Positions 27,264-35,947 of a DNA stretch of 64,000 nucleotides are shown in pieces. The notes under the pieces were generated by a model. It was not told the origin of the DNA. It did no database searches and saw only the letters and a program-made list of their open reading frames with translations. The translations under genes were made by a program, and so were the position numbers. The DNA is from Hanamia caeni (GTDB lineage Bacteria > Bacteroidota > Bacteroidia > Chitinophagales > Chitinophagaceae), in assembly GCF_003721595.1 (NCBI RefSeq), contig NZ_RJJR01000013.1:161405-225404 (forward strand). Reading direction: 5' to 3'. Every line of letters starts with the position of its first letter. Within the stretch, counting starts at the first letter, position 1.

Positions 27264-28898
27264 TCACTTTCCATATAACCTCAACATCTCTTTCAAATCA
27301 TCCAGCGTGTTGATCTCCTCAACCGTTTTATCTTTCCTCCAACGGTTCATTCTTGGGAAACGAAGTGCCACTCCGCTTTTATGACGATTGCTTGCAGCAA
27401 TTCCTTCAAATGCAATTTCAAAAACCAATTCAGGTTTTACGGTTCTTACCGGTCCGAATTTTTCTAAAGAATTTCTTTTTACAAAATAGTCTATCTGGGC
27501 AAATTCTTTATCAGTCAGTCCTGAATAGGCTTTTGTAAAAGTGATTAATTCATTTCCGTCTTTCACCGCAAATGTGTAATCGGTGTAAAGATTGCTTCTT
27601 CTTCCACTTCCTTTAGCTGCGTACACCATTACGCAATCAATCGTCAAGGGATCGATTTTCCATTTCCACCAATCGCCTCGCTTTCTGCCTACTTTATACA
27701 CCGAATCCTTTCTTTTCAACATGATCCCTTCGCTGTTTTTATTTCTTGATTTTTTTCTGAGTTCTCCAAGGTCATGCCATGAATTAAACTCAATGACTTC
27801 AGAAATTTGTATTGCCTTATTTTGAATAGGCGAAAGAATTTCTTCCAGTTGATTTCTTCTTTCAATTAAAGATTTCTCACGCCAGTCTTCATAGTTATAT
27901 TCCAAAAGATCGTAAGCGAAAAAACTAATTGGTGCTTCCTGCAATTGTTTCTTGGAAATATTTTTTCTTCCGATCCTCGTTTGCAAAACCGCGAATGGCA
28001 ACGGTTTGCCGTCAACAGCAGGAATGATTTCTCCGTCCAAAACAACACCATCCGGTAACAAATCTTTCAGAATACAATACTCCGGAAACTTATCCGTCAT
28101 CAATTCTTCGCCTCTGCTCCACACAAATAGTTCGTTATTTCTTTTGATCATTTGCCCACGGATTCCATCCCATTTCCACTCCGCCTGCCACAATTCCGGG
28201 GCTCCCAGATTTTCAACAGAATCGTCAATAGCATAAGCAAGATAAAATGGATAGGGTTTTGAAAAGTCGGTAACAGCAACGGTTTCATTTAATAATTCGT
28301 TAAATGAAGTAGTAAGCGGGTCCCAGTTGCCGCTGATCCTGTGCGCGATGATTGAAGGGGAAACATTAACCACTTTTGCCAATGCATTCACGATTGTTTT
28401 TTGTGAAACGCCAATGCGGAAAGCGCCGGTGATCAGTTTATCAAAAACAAATTTTTCTCCGGCGTTCATCTGTTTCCAGCTCTCAACAATAAAGTTTTTT
28501 TTCACCGCTTCATCTTCTTTTTCGATGCTAATTAATTTTTGTAAATAGTAAGAAAGATTTTGATTTTCGTGTTGGAGCGTTTCTGTTTTCGAAAGCAACA
28601 AAGCCAGTGTTTCGGAAAAATCACCGACGGTATGATGGCATTCAGTAAATAGCCAATCGGGAATTTGCGCAAGTTCTATACACCATTGCCGCATGAGTTT
28701 CAAATTCACTGACCGCCGTGGTCTGCGTCCGCTGAAGAGCGCAATTACCCAAACCTTATCTTCATCGGGGCCGGTTGCAAAATAATCAACAAGGCTTTGC
28801 AATTTGTCGTTTGTTTTTGTGGAAGAACTTAGTTCGTTTACTAACTCTGCAAACAATTGCAAGCCATTATTCTTTTCTATGTGAGCAATTTCATTCAT
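27264..28898 (-). CDS. ATP-dependent DNA ligase (ligase-helicase-nuclease cluster type)
   Basis: 544 residues. An N-terminal DNA-binding domain (about 1-210) precedes the nucleotidyltransferase core with the AMP-accepting lysine K242 in the KxDG motif (EWKWDGIRG). Then come DGEIIP (motif III), EGIMLKRKDSVYKVGRKRGDWWKWK (motifs IV and V; two lysines) and an OB-fold. It seals nicks using ATP, in addition to the housekeeping NAD-dependent ligase expected elsewhere. Only 6 nt separate it from the nuclease gene upstream and 55 AT-rich nt from the helicase gene downstream. The operon is taken to be a DNA repair pathway by analogy with characterised LigC/Lhr clusters. Confidence 0.93.
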   Translation of the reverse strand: MNEIAHIEKNNGLQLFAELVNELSSSTKTNDKLQSLVDYFATGPDEDKVWVIALFSGRRPRRSVNLKLMRQWCIELAQIPDWLFTECHHTVGDFSETLALLLSKTETLQHENQNLSYYLQKLISIEKEDEAVKKNFIVESWKQMNAGEKFVFDKLITGAFRIGVSQKTIVNALAKVVNVSPSIIAHRISGNWDPLTTSFNELLNETVAVTDFSKPYPFYLAYAIDDSVENLGAPELWQAEWKWDGIRGQMIKRNNELFVWSRGEELMTDKFPEYCILKDLLPDGVVLDGEIIPAVDGKPLPFAVLQTRIGRKNISKKQLQEAPISFFAYDLLEYNYEDWREKSLIERRNQLEEILSPIQNKAIQISEVIEFNSWHDLGELRKKSRNKNSEGIMLKRKDSVYKVGRKRGDWWKWKIDPLTIDCVMVYAAKGSGRRSNLYTDYTFAVKDGNELITFTKAYSGLTDKEFAQIDYFVKRNSLEKFGPVRTVKPELVFEIAFEGIAASNRHKSGVALRFPRMNRWRKDKTVEEINTLDDLKEMLRLYGK

Positions 28899-28904
28899 AC
28901 ACTT

Positions 28905-29933
28905 TTAGTCTTCATTTTTGTTTTCCAACGGCGAATTTGCTTCTTCATCTTCATCGCCAAATTGCGTTTTTACTTCTGCAGAAATGGCAATATTTTTTTC
29001 ATTGAGATAACGGCTGAAGGCCGATTGAAAGCCATGCGTCACAAAAACTTTTTCTGCTCCGGTTTCCTGAATTGTTGTTATTAAAGAATTCCAATCTGCG
29101 TGATCGCTTAAGGCAAATCCTGCGTCCACATTTCTTCTCCTGGCATTTCCTCTGACCTGCATCCAGCCGCTGCAAACGCCGATTGAATACGGATAGAACT
29201 TTCTCATCCACGATGTTCCCTCTGCTCCCGGCGGCGCTATAACCACCGTTTCTTTCAACAATTCTTTTGGAGTTTCAGGAGTGATTCTTACAACAGGATT
29301 CAAATCCCAGCCGGCATCAATAAATGTCTGTTGCATGTTGTAAATCGCGCCATGAGCATAAATTGCTTGCGTAGTTTCTTTAAGTGCCTGTAATACACGC
29401 TGCGATTTGCCGAGGCTGTAAGCGATCAAAATACTTGCTTTGCCATTCTCTTTATTTTTAGTGATCCAGTTGATGATGTCAGTGTAAATTTCCTGTTGCG
29501 GCTTCCAATGAAAAATGGGCAAACCAAAAGTGGATTCAGTAATAAAAACATTACATTTTACCGGCTCAAATTTTCCGCTGATGCCATCATCTTCTCTTTT
29601 GTAATCGCCACTTACTACCCAAACCTCATTTTGATACTCGATCCTTATTTGTGATGAGCCAATGATATGCCCTGCAGGATGAAATGAAATTTTTACGCCA
29701 TTCATAAAAATCGTTTCGTTCCATTCTACCGTTTGATAATGGTTGTTTCCCAATCGCAATTGCAGAATGGGTTTTGTGAATTTGTGACACAAATAAAATT
29801 TGTTTCCGAAACGCGCATGATCGCTGTGGCCGTGGGTTATAACTGCTCTCTCCACCGGTTGCCACGGATCAATATAAAAATTTCCCGCTTCGCAATAAAG
29901 GCCTTTATCCGTAAAAGAAATAAGTTGGGGCAT
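28905..29933 (-). CDS. Ligase-associated metallo-beta-lactamase exonuclease
   Basis: 342 residues of the CPSF73/beta-CASP-like fold. The metal-binding motif HGHSDHA gives H34, H36, D38 and H39; further ligands are in HPAGHIIGSSQ, SGDYKREDD and ALSDHADW, and the final histidine in VFVTHGF. The family is 'ligase-associated DNA exonuclease', related to Pso2/SNM1-type nucleases that process damaged 3' or crosslinked ends. It heads the three-gene operon and diverges from the small gene at 30170. Confidence 0.9.
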   Translation of the reverse strand: MPQLISFTDKGLYCEAGNFYIDPWQPVERAVITHGHSDHARFGNKFYLCHKFTKPILQLRLGNNHYQTVEWNETIFMNGVKISFHPAGHIIGSSQIRIEYQNEVWVVSGDYKREDDGISGKFEPVKCNVFITESTFGLPIFHWKPQQEIYTDIINWITKNKENGKASILIAYSLGKSQRVLQALKETTQAIYAHGAIYNMQQTFIDAGWDLNPVVRITPETPKELLKETVVIAPPGAEGTSWMRKFYPYSIGVCSGWMQVRGNARRRNVDAGFALSDHADWNSLITTIQETGAEKVFVTHGFQSAFSRYLNEKNIAISAEVKTQFGDEDEEANSPLENKNED

Positions 29934-29997
29934 GAATTAAAAGATTACAAATTACCTGCCTCTTTTTACGGGTTAATAATTTAGACGGGCTTTCAAA

Positions 29998-30035
29998 CAG
30001 TAAACAAACAAAAAGTAACAATTTTTATTTTAATG
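29998..30035 (+). repeat. 36-nt intergenic element, copy 5
   Basis: CAGTAAACAAACAAAAAG then ATTTTTATTTTAATGG, A at position 30. It lies in the divergent gap before the ligase operon and the 30170 gene. Confidence 0.7.
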
Positions 30036-30169
30036 GCGACACACAGAATCGATTTTGTATGAAAAATTCTTAAGAAAAGTGAAGTTGTTTGCTGCATGAT
30101 TTTAATCATACAACTAATTGCCTGCGCTCATTTGCCAGGCGCGCGCTTATATTCAATTTTGGGTTTGCA

Positions 30170-30550
30170 ATGATAAAACCACGAAACGAAATAAATGATC
30201 AATTAAAACACGAGCTTATGTCGTGGTTGAGGCTTATCGAGTTTTACCGGCAGGAAAATGCATTGCTTAAATACCGCCTGAGTGAGTTAGTGGACGATAG
30301 CGAGGATAAAAAATTTTTACAGCTTGCCGAGCATTATCAAAATGAATTTTTATTAAAGGACGATACTTTGAAAAAGCTGCTAAAAAATGTGCGGCAATAT
30401 TTGGATTGGCTGGAAGATGGGAATGAAAATGCATCGGGTATCATAAATAATCACCATATCCTTCGCGATGAAATCCTCGGTTTTGAAAAAAATTTTATCA
30501 GTGTTTCCGCAGAGTTTAATCAAACAATGCTGCAGTCGCTTTCATTTTAA
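30170..30550 (+). CDS. Small helical protein of unknown function
   Basis: 126 residues from 30170; the frame stays open to 30089, but no homology guides the choice. The sequence is almost wholly alpha-helical and charged (LKHELMSWLRLIEFYRQENALLKYRL ... KDDTLKKLLKNVRQYLDWLED), suggesting a coiled coil or small bundle without membrane segments. It resembles the uncharacterised cytosolic coiled-coil proteins often paired with histidine kinases in Chitinophagaceae. Its last 4 nt overlap the converging response-regulator gene, so transcription of the two may interfere. Confidence 0.6.
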   Translation: MIKPRNEINDQLKHELMSWLRLIEFYRQENALLKYRLSELVDDSEDKKFLQLAEHYQNEFLLKDDTLKKLLKNVRQYLDWLEDGNENASGIINNHHILRDEILGFEKNFISVSAEFNQTMLQSLSF

Positions 30551-31602
30551 TTCAACATATCTTTCAGCTTCCTTTCATTTAAAACTTTTACATAACCGGC
30601 CTCTGCTTCTATTAATTTTTCATTTTTGAAATCGCTGAGTGTCCTTATCAGCGATTCGGTGGTGGTGCCTGCAATATGCGCCAGGTCTTCGCGGGAGATA
30701 TGAATCGTAAAATCCGGCGCATCTTCTTTTTTATATTTTTTAGAAAGATTTATGATGGCATCGGCTACTCTTTTTCTGAGCGAATTGTAGGCAAGGCTTA
30801 TAAGCTGTTCTTCTTTTTCTGCTACATCATGTGCCAGCATCCTGATAAATTTTTGCGCTACCTTTTTATTATTATTTACCAGGATTTCAAAATCTTCGCG
30901 GCCAATTACTGTAATGTCTGATTCTTCCAGCGTTTCAGCGGTTTCTTTGTAAGCTGTATTTTCAAGAAGTGCATTGTATCCAAAAAAATCACCCGCATTA
31001 TATAAGCTGGTAGTAAGCTCTTTGCCGAGGTCGTTGATTTTATAGGTTCTTATTTTTCCTGAGCTTAAATAATATAAGCTATGTGGGTGGTTTCCTTCAG
31101 CATATACGCGTTGCTTTTTTTTGAAATGATTAATGACTTGTGAGTTGGTTAATTTATCAAGTGCATCTTCATTTTTTATTTCATCAAAAAAATCATTGAG
31201 CTTGCTGGCAGTTTGCGCGCGGGTTATTTGCGCTTTCACTTTTTCAAGGCGGCTTTCGATGGCGTTCAATAATTCGATATCAGTAAAGGGCTTGGTAATG
31301 TAATCATCTGCGCCCATTTCCATTCCTCTTCTGAAATCGTTGCGTTCCGTTTTAGCAGTCAGAAAAATAAACGGGATGCTTTTTAAATTTTCGTTTTTAT
31401 TGATGAGATGGAGAAGGCCGTAGCCATCCAGCACAGGCATCATGATATCACAAACAATAAGATCCGGCTGAAATTTAACAGCCAGCTCGTAGCCCGCTTT
31501 GCCATTGGCTGCTGAGGATACCTGGTAATTTGCCATTTCAAGAATTTCGCAGGTATTTTCCCTTATGTCATCATTATCTTCTACTAATAAGATTTTTGTC
31601 AT
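30547..31602 (-). CDS. Response regulator with cNMP-binding and Crp-type HTH output
   Basis: 351 residues in three parts. The receiver domain (1-120) has acidic D9 and D10 or D11, phosphoacceptor D52 (VCDIMMP), T82 and K104. A cyclic-nucleotide-like beta-roll follows (about 150-255; QRVYAEGNHPHSLYYLSSGKI, FFGYNALLEN). The Crp winged helix (about 275-350) has the recognition segment ISREDLAHIAGTTTESLIRTLSDF. This is a phosphorylation-controlled transcription factor built on a CRP/FNR frame; there are no FNR-type cysteine clusters. Its start overlaps the kinase gene's stop by 4 nt, which ties the two as a pair. Confidence 0.92.
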   Translation of the reverse strand: MTKILLVEDNDDIRENTCEILEMANYQVSSAANGKAGYELAVKFQPDLIVCDIMMPVLDGYGLLHLINKNENLKSIPFIFLTAKTERNDFRRGMEMGADDYITKPFTDIELLNAIESRLEKVKAQITRAQTASKLNDFFDEIKNEDALDKLTNSQVINHFKKKQRVYAEGNHPHSLYYLSSGKIRTYKINDLGKELTTSLYNAGDFFGYNALLENTAYKETAETLEESDITVIGREDFEILVNNNKKVAQKFIRMLAHDVAEKEEQLISLAYNSLRKRVADAIINLSKKYKKEDAPDFTIHISREDLAHIAGTTTESLIRTLSDFKNEKLIEAEAGYVKVLNERKLKDMLN

Positions 31603-32837
31603 TGTGCAAAGATTATATTTATTTCTGTGCCTTTATTGAGTTTACTTTTTAATTCTATTTTGCCATTCATCATCTCTACATATTTTGCCACAATATGCAG
31701 CCCAAGGCCTGTGCCGGGGATGTTGATAGCGTTGGAAGCGCGATAAAATATCTGGAATAAATTTTCCTGGTCTTTTGTTGAAATCCCCATTCCCTGGTCT
31801 TTTACACAAAATTTTAATGCATCGTTTGTTACTTCCGTCGTGACTGTAATCGGCTTATTTTCTTCGGAAAATTTTGCAGCATTGGAGAGAAGATTGATAA
31901 GAATATTTTTGAACAATACTTCGTCAAGAAAAACCGCCTGGTTACCGGTGTGCGTGTAAATGACTTTCTGGCCTTTCTTGAAAAATTCGGCCATCTCATT
32001 TACCTGCTGGGAGATCATTTCCTTTATATCGAAATTGGATTCATGCCGGATGATTTTTCCATCTTCTATCTTACCCAAAGATAAAAATTCATTGAGGATG
32101 TTATTCAGGTTTAATACCGATGATTTGATACGCTGGATGTGCTTATCCCGCTTTTCCTGCTCGGAGGTCAGTTTGTATTTGGCGAGCAACGAAGCTGAAG
32201 AAAGTATGGTGCTCAGTGGTGTTCTGAATTCGTGTGAAGCCATAGATACAAAGGCGCTTTTCATATCTCCCAAATCCTTTTCCTTGCTCAGGGCTTTTGT
32301 AAGCTCATCTCTTGATTCTTCCAGCTTTTTCAATGTTTCCTGCAGGATTGCCGTTCGTGCTGCCACTTTTTTTTCCAGCTCGGCATTCAACGATTCCATT
32401 TCCTTGTTCATCGCGGCCAGTTGCAGCCGTTGCTGTCTGAGAATGCTCTGCGCTTTCACCCTGGCGGTAATATTCATGACAAATGCAATGGAAAAGGTGC
32501 CCTGTTCATCGGTGTAATTACTCAGGCTTACTTCCACCGGAATTTCCACACCATCTTTTGTGAGGCCAAATAATTCCCTGCCGATACCCATTGGCCTGCT
32601 GGCCGGTTGTTCCATAAAATGATTTCGCTCGGATATATGCACCTCCCTGTACCTTGATGGGATAAGAATTTCCATTTTTTTGCCGATGAGCTCATCCAGA
32701 TTGTCATATCCGAATTCAGTAATCAGGTAGTCATTTGCGAGTGTGATATTGCCCGAGTCGTTCACTACAAGTATGCCAAGCGAAGCGTTTTGAAATATGG
32801 CTTTAAATTTTTCCTGCTCCTGAATCAGCTTATCCAT
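31599..32837 (-). CDS. PAS-domain sensor histidine kinase
   Basis: 412 residues and no transmembrane helix, so it should sense a cytosolic signal. An N-terminal PAS domain (about 5-128; FKAIFQNASLGILVVNDSG ... PVEVSLSNYTDEQG) is followed by a coiled-coil linker (130-190). HisKA has H202 in the SMASHEFRTPLST motif. HATPase has the N box (LINLLSNAAKFSEENK), G1 (VKDQGMGIS) and G2 (GTGLGLHIV). No haem or flavin motif can be read in the PAS. A TAAATTTG -7 box lies at 32882-32889 and the 36-nt element with a palindromic insert lies further upstream. Confidence 0.95.
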   Translation of the reverse strand: MDKLIQEQEKFKAIFQNASLGILVVNDSGNITLANDYLITEFGYDNLDELIGKKMEILIPSRYREVHISERNHFMEQPASRPMGIGRELFGLTKDGVEIPVEVSLSNYTDEQGTFSIAFVMNITARVKAQSILRQQRLQLAAMNKEMESLNAELEKKVAARTAILQETLKKLEESRDELTKALSKEKDLGDMKSAFVSMASHEFRTPLSTILSSASLLAKYKLTSEQEKRDKHIQRIKSSVLNLNNILNEFLSLGKIEDGKIIRHESNFDIKEMISQQVNEMAEFFKKGQKVIYTHTGNQAVFLDEVLFKNILINLLSNAAKFSEENKPITVTTEVTNDALKFCVKDQGMGISTKDQENLFQIFYRASNAINIPGTGLGLHIVAKYVEMMNGKIELKSKLNKGTEINIIFAQ

Positions 32838-32881
32838 GATGTCGAATTTTTATGCGCATCCTCATGTTACAATAAAAAAAG

Positions 32882-32889
32882 CAAATTTA
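32882..32889 (-). promoter_or_regulatory. Candidate -7 box of the kinase operon (TAAATTTG)
   Basis: Exact TAnnTTTG on the minus strand, 44 nt before the kinase ATG. No TTTG at the ideal distance; the nearest is 24 nt away. Confidence 0.35.
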
Positions 32890-32930
32890 AACTGTAATGG
32901 CAAATGCCATCGCCAAAACTTGTTGAAATG

Positions 32931-32982
32931 CAGTAAAGCAACCTGCCTACCGGTGGGTAGATAAATAAAGCATTTTTTTATG
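32931..32982 (+). repeat. 36-nt intergenic element, copy 6, split by a 20-nt palindrome
   Basis: CAGTAAAGCA, then 20 foreign bases (32941-32960), then ATAAATAAAG and CATTTTTTTATG. Removing the 20 bases restores the standard spacing with A at position 30 and gives a sequence close to copy 12. Confidence 0.65.
32941..32960. repeat. 20-nt palindromic repeat unit (ACCGGT core)
   Basis: ACCTGCCTACCGGTGGGTAG, an imperfect palindrome centred on ACCGGT. One frame of its reverse strand encodes LPTGRQ, a peptide I recall from short dispersed repeats of Bacteroidota genomes. It is inserted exactly into an element copy. Confidence 0.6.
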
Positions 32983-33035
32983 TAGCAAAAAAAGCAGGCT
33001 AATGCCGTTATCCTAAAATAATCGGAAAGAAGTGG

Positions 33036-34787
33036 ATGAATGATTTCGACAAACAAACAGTAATTTGCCGCATGCATTTTAAAAAAATAATTTTGAAAAT
33101 TAACGCACTGAACAAAAAACAAGAATCTGCATTATTTCTTGCTTTACTGTGTATTTGCCTTATTTTATTTTCATTTTCCAAAAAAAAGCCGGGTGTAATT
33201 TCTACAAACAAGAATCCTAAAATTGTAAACATTATTAATTTCATTCGCCTGACAGAACCAAGGGATGCTAAAATTACAGAGGATGTGCTTTATCAAACTG
33301 TGGTGAGCCAGATAGAATTCATGAGAAAATACAAGCTCAAAGGCACTTTCCTGTTGCAATATGACGCCTTAATGGATATTCGTTACCAGGAATTATTAAA
33401 AAAACTTCCTTCAGATTCTTTTGAAATTGGTGGCTGGTGGGAAATGCCCAGACCCTTTGTTCTTGATGCCGGATTGAAGTGGCGTGGCAATTCTTCATGG
33501 GATCCGCGCGCCGATGTTGATTTTGCTACCGGCTATTCTATTGAAGAAAGAAAGAAGCTGGCAGATACGTATATGAAACAATTCAAAAATATTTTTGGGC
33601 ATTATCCCTCGTCTGTTGGTTCATGGTTTATTGACGCTTATACACTGAATTATTTATATACGAAATATGGAATCATTGCGTCCTGCAATTGCAAAGACCA
33701 AATCGGCACTGATGGATATACTTTGTGGGGCGGCTATTGGAACCAGGCTTATTATCCCAGTTTGAAAAATGCTTACATGCCTGCGCAGAATGCGGATAAC
33801 CAGATTCCTGTTCCTGTTTTCCGGATGCTGGGAAGTGATCCTGTGAGGCAATATGATAATGGATTAGGTAATGAACGGCAGGGCGTGGTTACGCTGGAGC
33901 CGGTTTATAAATTTGGCGGAGGAGATTCTGCGTGGGTGCATTGGTATTTCAAACAATTTACCGAAGGCGAATGTTTGAATTTTGCTTATGTGCAGGCCGG
34001 CCAGGAAAATTCTTTTACCTGGGATGCCATGGAAAAAGGGTTTAAAATTCAAATGCCTCTTATTGCCAAACTCAGGGATGAAAATAAAATTAAAGTTGAG
34101 ACCCTGGCGGAATCGGGGAAATGGTTTCGCAATAATTTTAAAGTAACACCGGCAACATCAGTAACGGTAAATGATGATGTAAAGAAGGATGATGTACAAA
34201 CTGTTTGGTACGACAGCCGCTTTTACAGGGCCAACTTTTTATGGGAAAATGGAACCTTGCAAATACGCGACATCCATTTATTTAATGAAAACCTGGCTTC
34301 TTCCTATCTGACTCAAAAATCCACTTCTACCAAGTCGGAATTTTTTACATTGCCTTTTGTGGATGGCAACAGGTGGGGCTCACCAAATAAGCTTGCGTCA
34401 TTATTTTTTAAAATAATGGATAATGGAAAAGAATTATTGCTGAAAGGAGGAAAACCTGTGATTTCAGGAACAGGGAATAAATTGCGCATAGTCTGGCCGG
34501 TTAATTCCCAGGATGGAGCCATGGTGTTGAGTTTGGATGAACAAACCCTCAAAATAGAATTTACTGGGAAAAAACCATTAGAGTGGTTTCTAAAATTGTC
34601 AAAACAGGCAAATGTGGATCTCCCTTTTAAAAAAATAACGCTTAAAAAAGCTGAATGCGAATTTGAGAAAATGAATTACGCTGTAGTAGCAAAGAAAGGA
34701 TCATTTGGCCAGCCAACAGAAGAAGCGCCCTTATTTTTAAAACCTGAAAACAATCAACTGGAACTTGAATTAAATACGCTCAACTAA
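33036..34787 (+). CDS. Membrane-anchored protein with GH57/polysaccharide-deacetylase-like barrel
   Basis: 583 residues. One hydrophobic segment (about 30-46, ESALFLALLCICLILFSF) precedes a domain with deacetylase/GH57-like features: NIINFIRLTEPRD, KYKLKGTFLLQYDAL, FEIGGWWEMPRP and KNIFGHYPSSVGSWFIDAY, the usual order of strands in NodB- or GH57-type (beta/alpha)7 barrels. The C-terminal part (about 380-580) is beta-rich. A clear His-His-Asp metal site is not visible, so the activity is open. An alternative start is M13 at 33072. It is divergent from the kinase gene. Confidence 0.6.
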   Translation: MNDFDKQTVICRMHFKKIILKINALNKKQESALFLALLCICLILFSFSKKKPGVISTNKNPKIVNIINFIRLTEPRDAKITEDVLYQTVVSQIEFMRKYKLKGTFLLQYDALMDIRYQELLKKLPSDSFEIGGWWEMPRPFVLDAGLKWRGNSSWDPRADVDFATGYSIEERKKLADTYMKQFKNIFGHYPSSVGSWFIDAYTLNYLYTKYGIIASCNCKDQIGTDGYTLWGGYWNQAYYPSLKNAYMPAQNADNQIPVPVFRMLGSDPVRQYDNGLGNERQGVVTLEPVYKFGGGDSAWVHWYFKQFTEGECLNFAYVQAGQENSFTWDAMEKGFKIQMPLIAKLRDENKIKVETLAESGKWFRNNFKVTPATSVTVNDDVKKDDVQTVWYDSRFYRANFLWENGTLQIRDIHLFNENLASSYLTQKSTSTKSEFFTLPFVDGNRWGSPNKLASLFFKIMDNGKELLLKGGKPVISGTGNKLRIVWPVNSQDGAMVLSLDEQTLKIEFTGKKPLEWFLKLSKQANVDLPFKKITLKKAECEFEKMNYAVVAKKGSFGQPTEEAPLFLKPENNQLELELNTLN

Positions 34788-34831
34788 ATACATTTTTTGT
34801 GCGGGGGTGAGTATCCAAAAAAAATTTATTG

Positions 34832-35887
34832 ATGCCCATTGAGAAAATTGATGTTGAAAGTTTTTTAAGGCTGTCTGAAGTTTTCCCGGTTCTTGATGTA
34901 AGAAGCCCGGGTGAATATTTCCATGCGCATATTCCTAACGCCTGTTCTGTTCCGATTTTTACGGATGAACAGAGAAAAATAATTGGTACGGCCTATACAC
35001 AACAAAGCCGCCAAATCGCCGTAGATCATGGTCTCAATTATTTTTCTGAAAGAATGAAAATTATTCCCGCAGAAGTGGAACAAATTTCTTCTCAGAACAA
35101 TTTGAATAATAATTCTGACAAAACATTTTTAGTTCATTGCTGGAGGGGAGGAATGCGAAGCGACGCCGTGGCCTGGCTTTTAAATTTATATGGCTACAAA
35201 ATATTTTTGCTGAGGGGCGGCTACAAATCGTTCAGAAGATGGGTGCTCGCGCAGTTTGAAAAACAATATGAATTAAATATTTTGGGTGGATTCACGGGCT
35301 CAGGCAAAACTGAAGTGCTGAAAGAACTGGCAGCGAACGGTGAAAAAGTGATCGACCTTGAAGCCATTGCCCGCCATAAAGGTTCAGCCTTCGGCAGCCT
35401 TGGAGAAGCACCGCAGCCGGGTGCTGAAATGTTTGAAAATTTATTAGCAGTTCAGTTATGGAATATTTCAATGAAAGAGGATAAAACAAGCCCAATATGG
35501 TTAGAGGATGAAAGCGCGCATATCGGCACTGTTGGAATTCCTAAGCCCTTTTGGCGTCAAATGCGGCAGAGTAAATTATATTTTTTGGACATTCCTTTTG
35601 AAAAACGGCTTCAGCATATTGTAAATACCTATGGTGTTTTTGACAGGCAATCGCTGATGGAATGTGTCTTAAAAATCCAAAAACGGCTTGGCGGATTGGA
35701 GACAAAAAACGCTGTGCAATTCATAGAGGAGGGAAACCTATTGGCCGCATTTTCTATTCTTCTGAAATATTATGATAAGATGTATGGCCAAAGCCTTCTT
35801 AAACGTGATAATGTCGAATCATTGATCCAGAAGATTGATTGCGGCGACGTGACCGAAAAAAATGCATTGCTTTTACCTGAACATTAA
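34832..35887 (+). CDS. mnmH: tRNA 2-selenouridine synthase
   Basis: 351 residues from the ATG (a TTG lies one codon before). The N-terminal rhodanese domain has its catalytic C103 in LVHCWRGGMRSDA (E. coli C97). The C-terminal P-loop domain has GGFTGSGKT at 152-160. MnmH (SelU/YbbB) first geranylates the 2-thiouridine at the tRNA wobble position and then replaces the group with selenium from selenophosphate. The donor enzyme selD lies two genes downstream, so the functional link is strong. Confidence 0.95.
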   Translation: MPIEKIDVESFLRLSEVFPVLDVRSPGEYFHAHIPNACSVPIFTDEQRKIIGTAYTQQSRQIAVDHGLNYFSERMKIIPAEVEQISSQNNLNNNSDKTFLVHCWRGGMRSDAVAWLLNLYGYKIFLLRGGYKSFRRWVLAQFEKQYELNILGGFTGSGKTEVLKELAANGEKVIDLEAIARHKGSAFGSLGEAPQPGAEMFENLLAVQLWNISMKEDKTSPIWLEDESAHIGTVGIPKPFWRQMRQSKLYFLDIPFEKRLQHIVNTYGVFDRQSLMECVLKIQKRLGGLETKNAVQFIEEGNLLAAFSILLKYYDKMYGQSLLKRDNVESLIQKIDCGDVTEKNALLLPEH

Positions 35888-35897
35888 TGTATTTTTG
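35867..35897 (+). promoter_or_regulatory. Candidate promoter of the repeat-protein gene
   Basis: TTG (35867-35869), 20 nt, TATTTTTG (35890-35897), ending 50 nt before the start. It overlaps the end of mnmH, suggesting that the repeat-protein and selD genes can be expressed separately. Confidence 0.35.
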
Positions 35898-35947
35898 AAT
35901 ACTTTAGGGCCGTTCAGGAACCATCTTCACCATAAGAACTAACATTT

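Noticed and set aside
30094..30108. Palindrome ATGATT-TT-AATCAT before the 30170 gene
   Set aside because: Short AT-rich palindromes are frequent in this sequence; nothing in its position or recurrence makes it a convincing operator.
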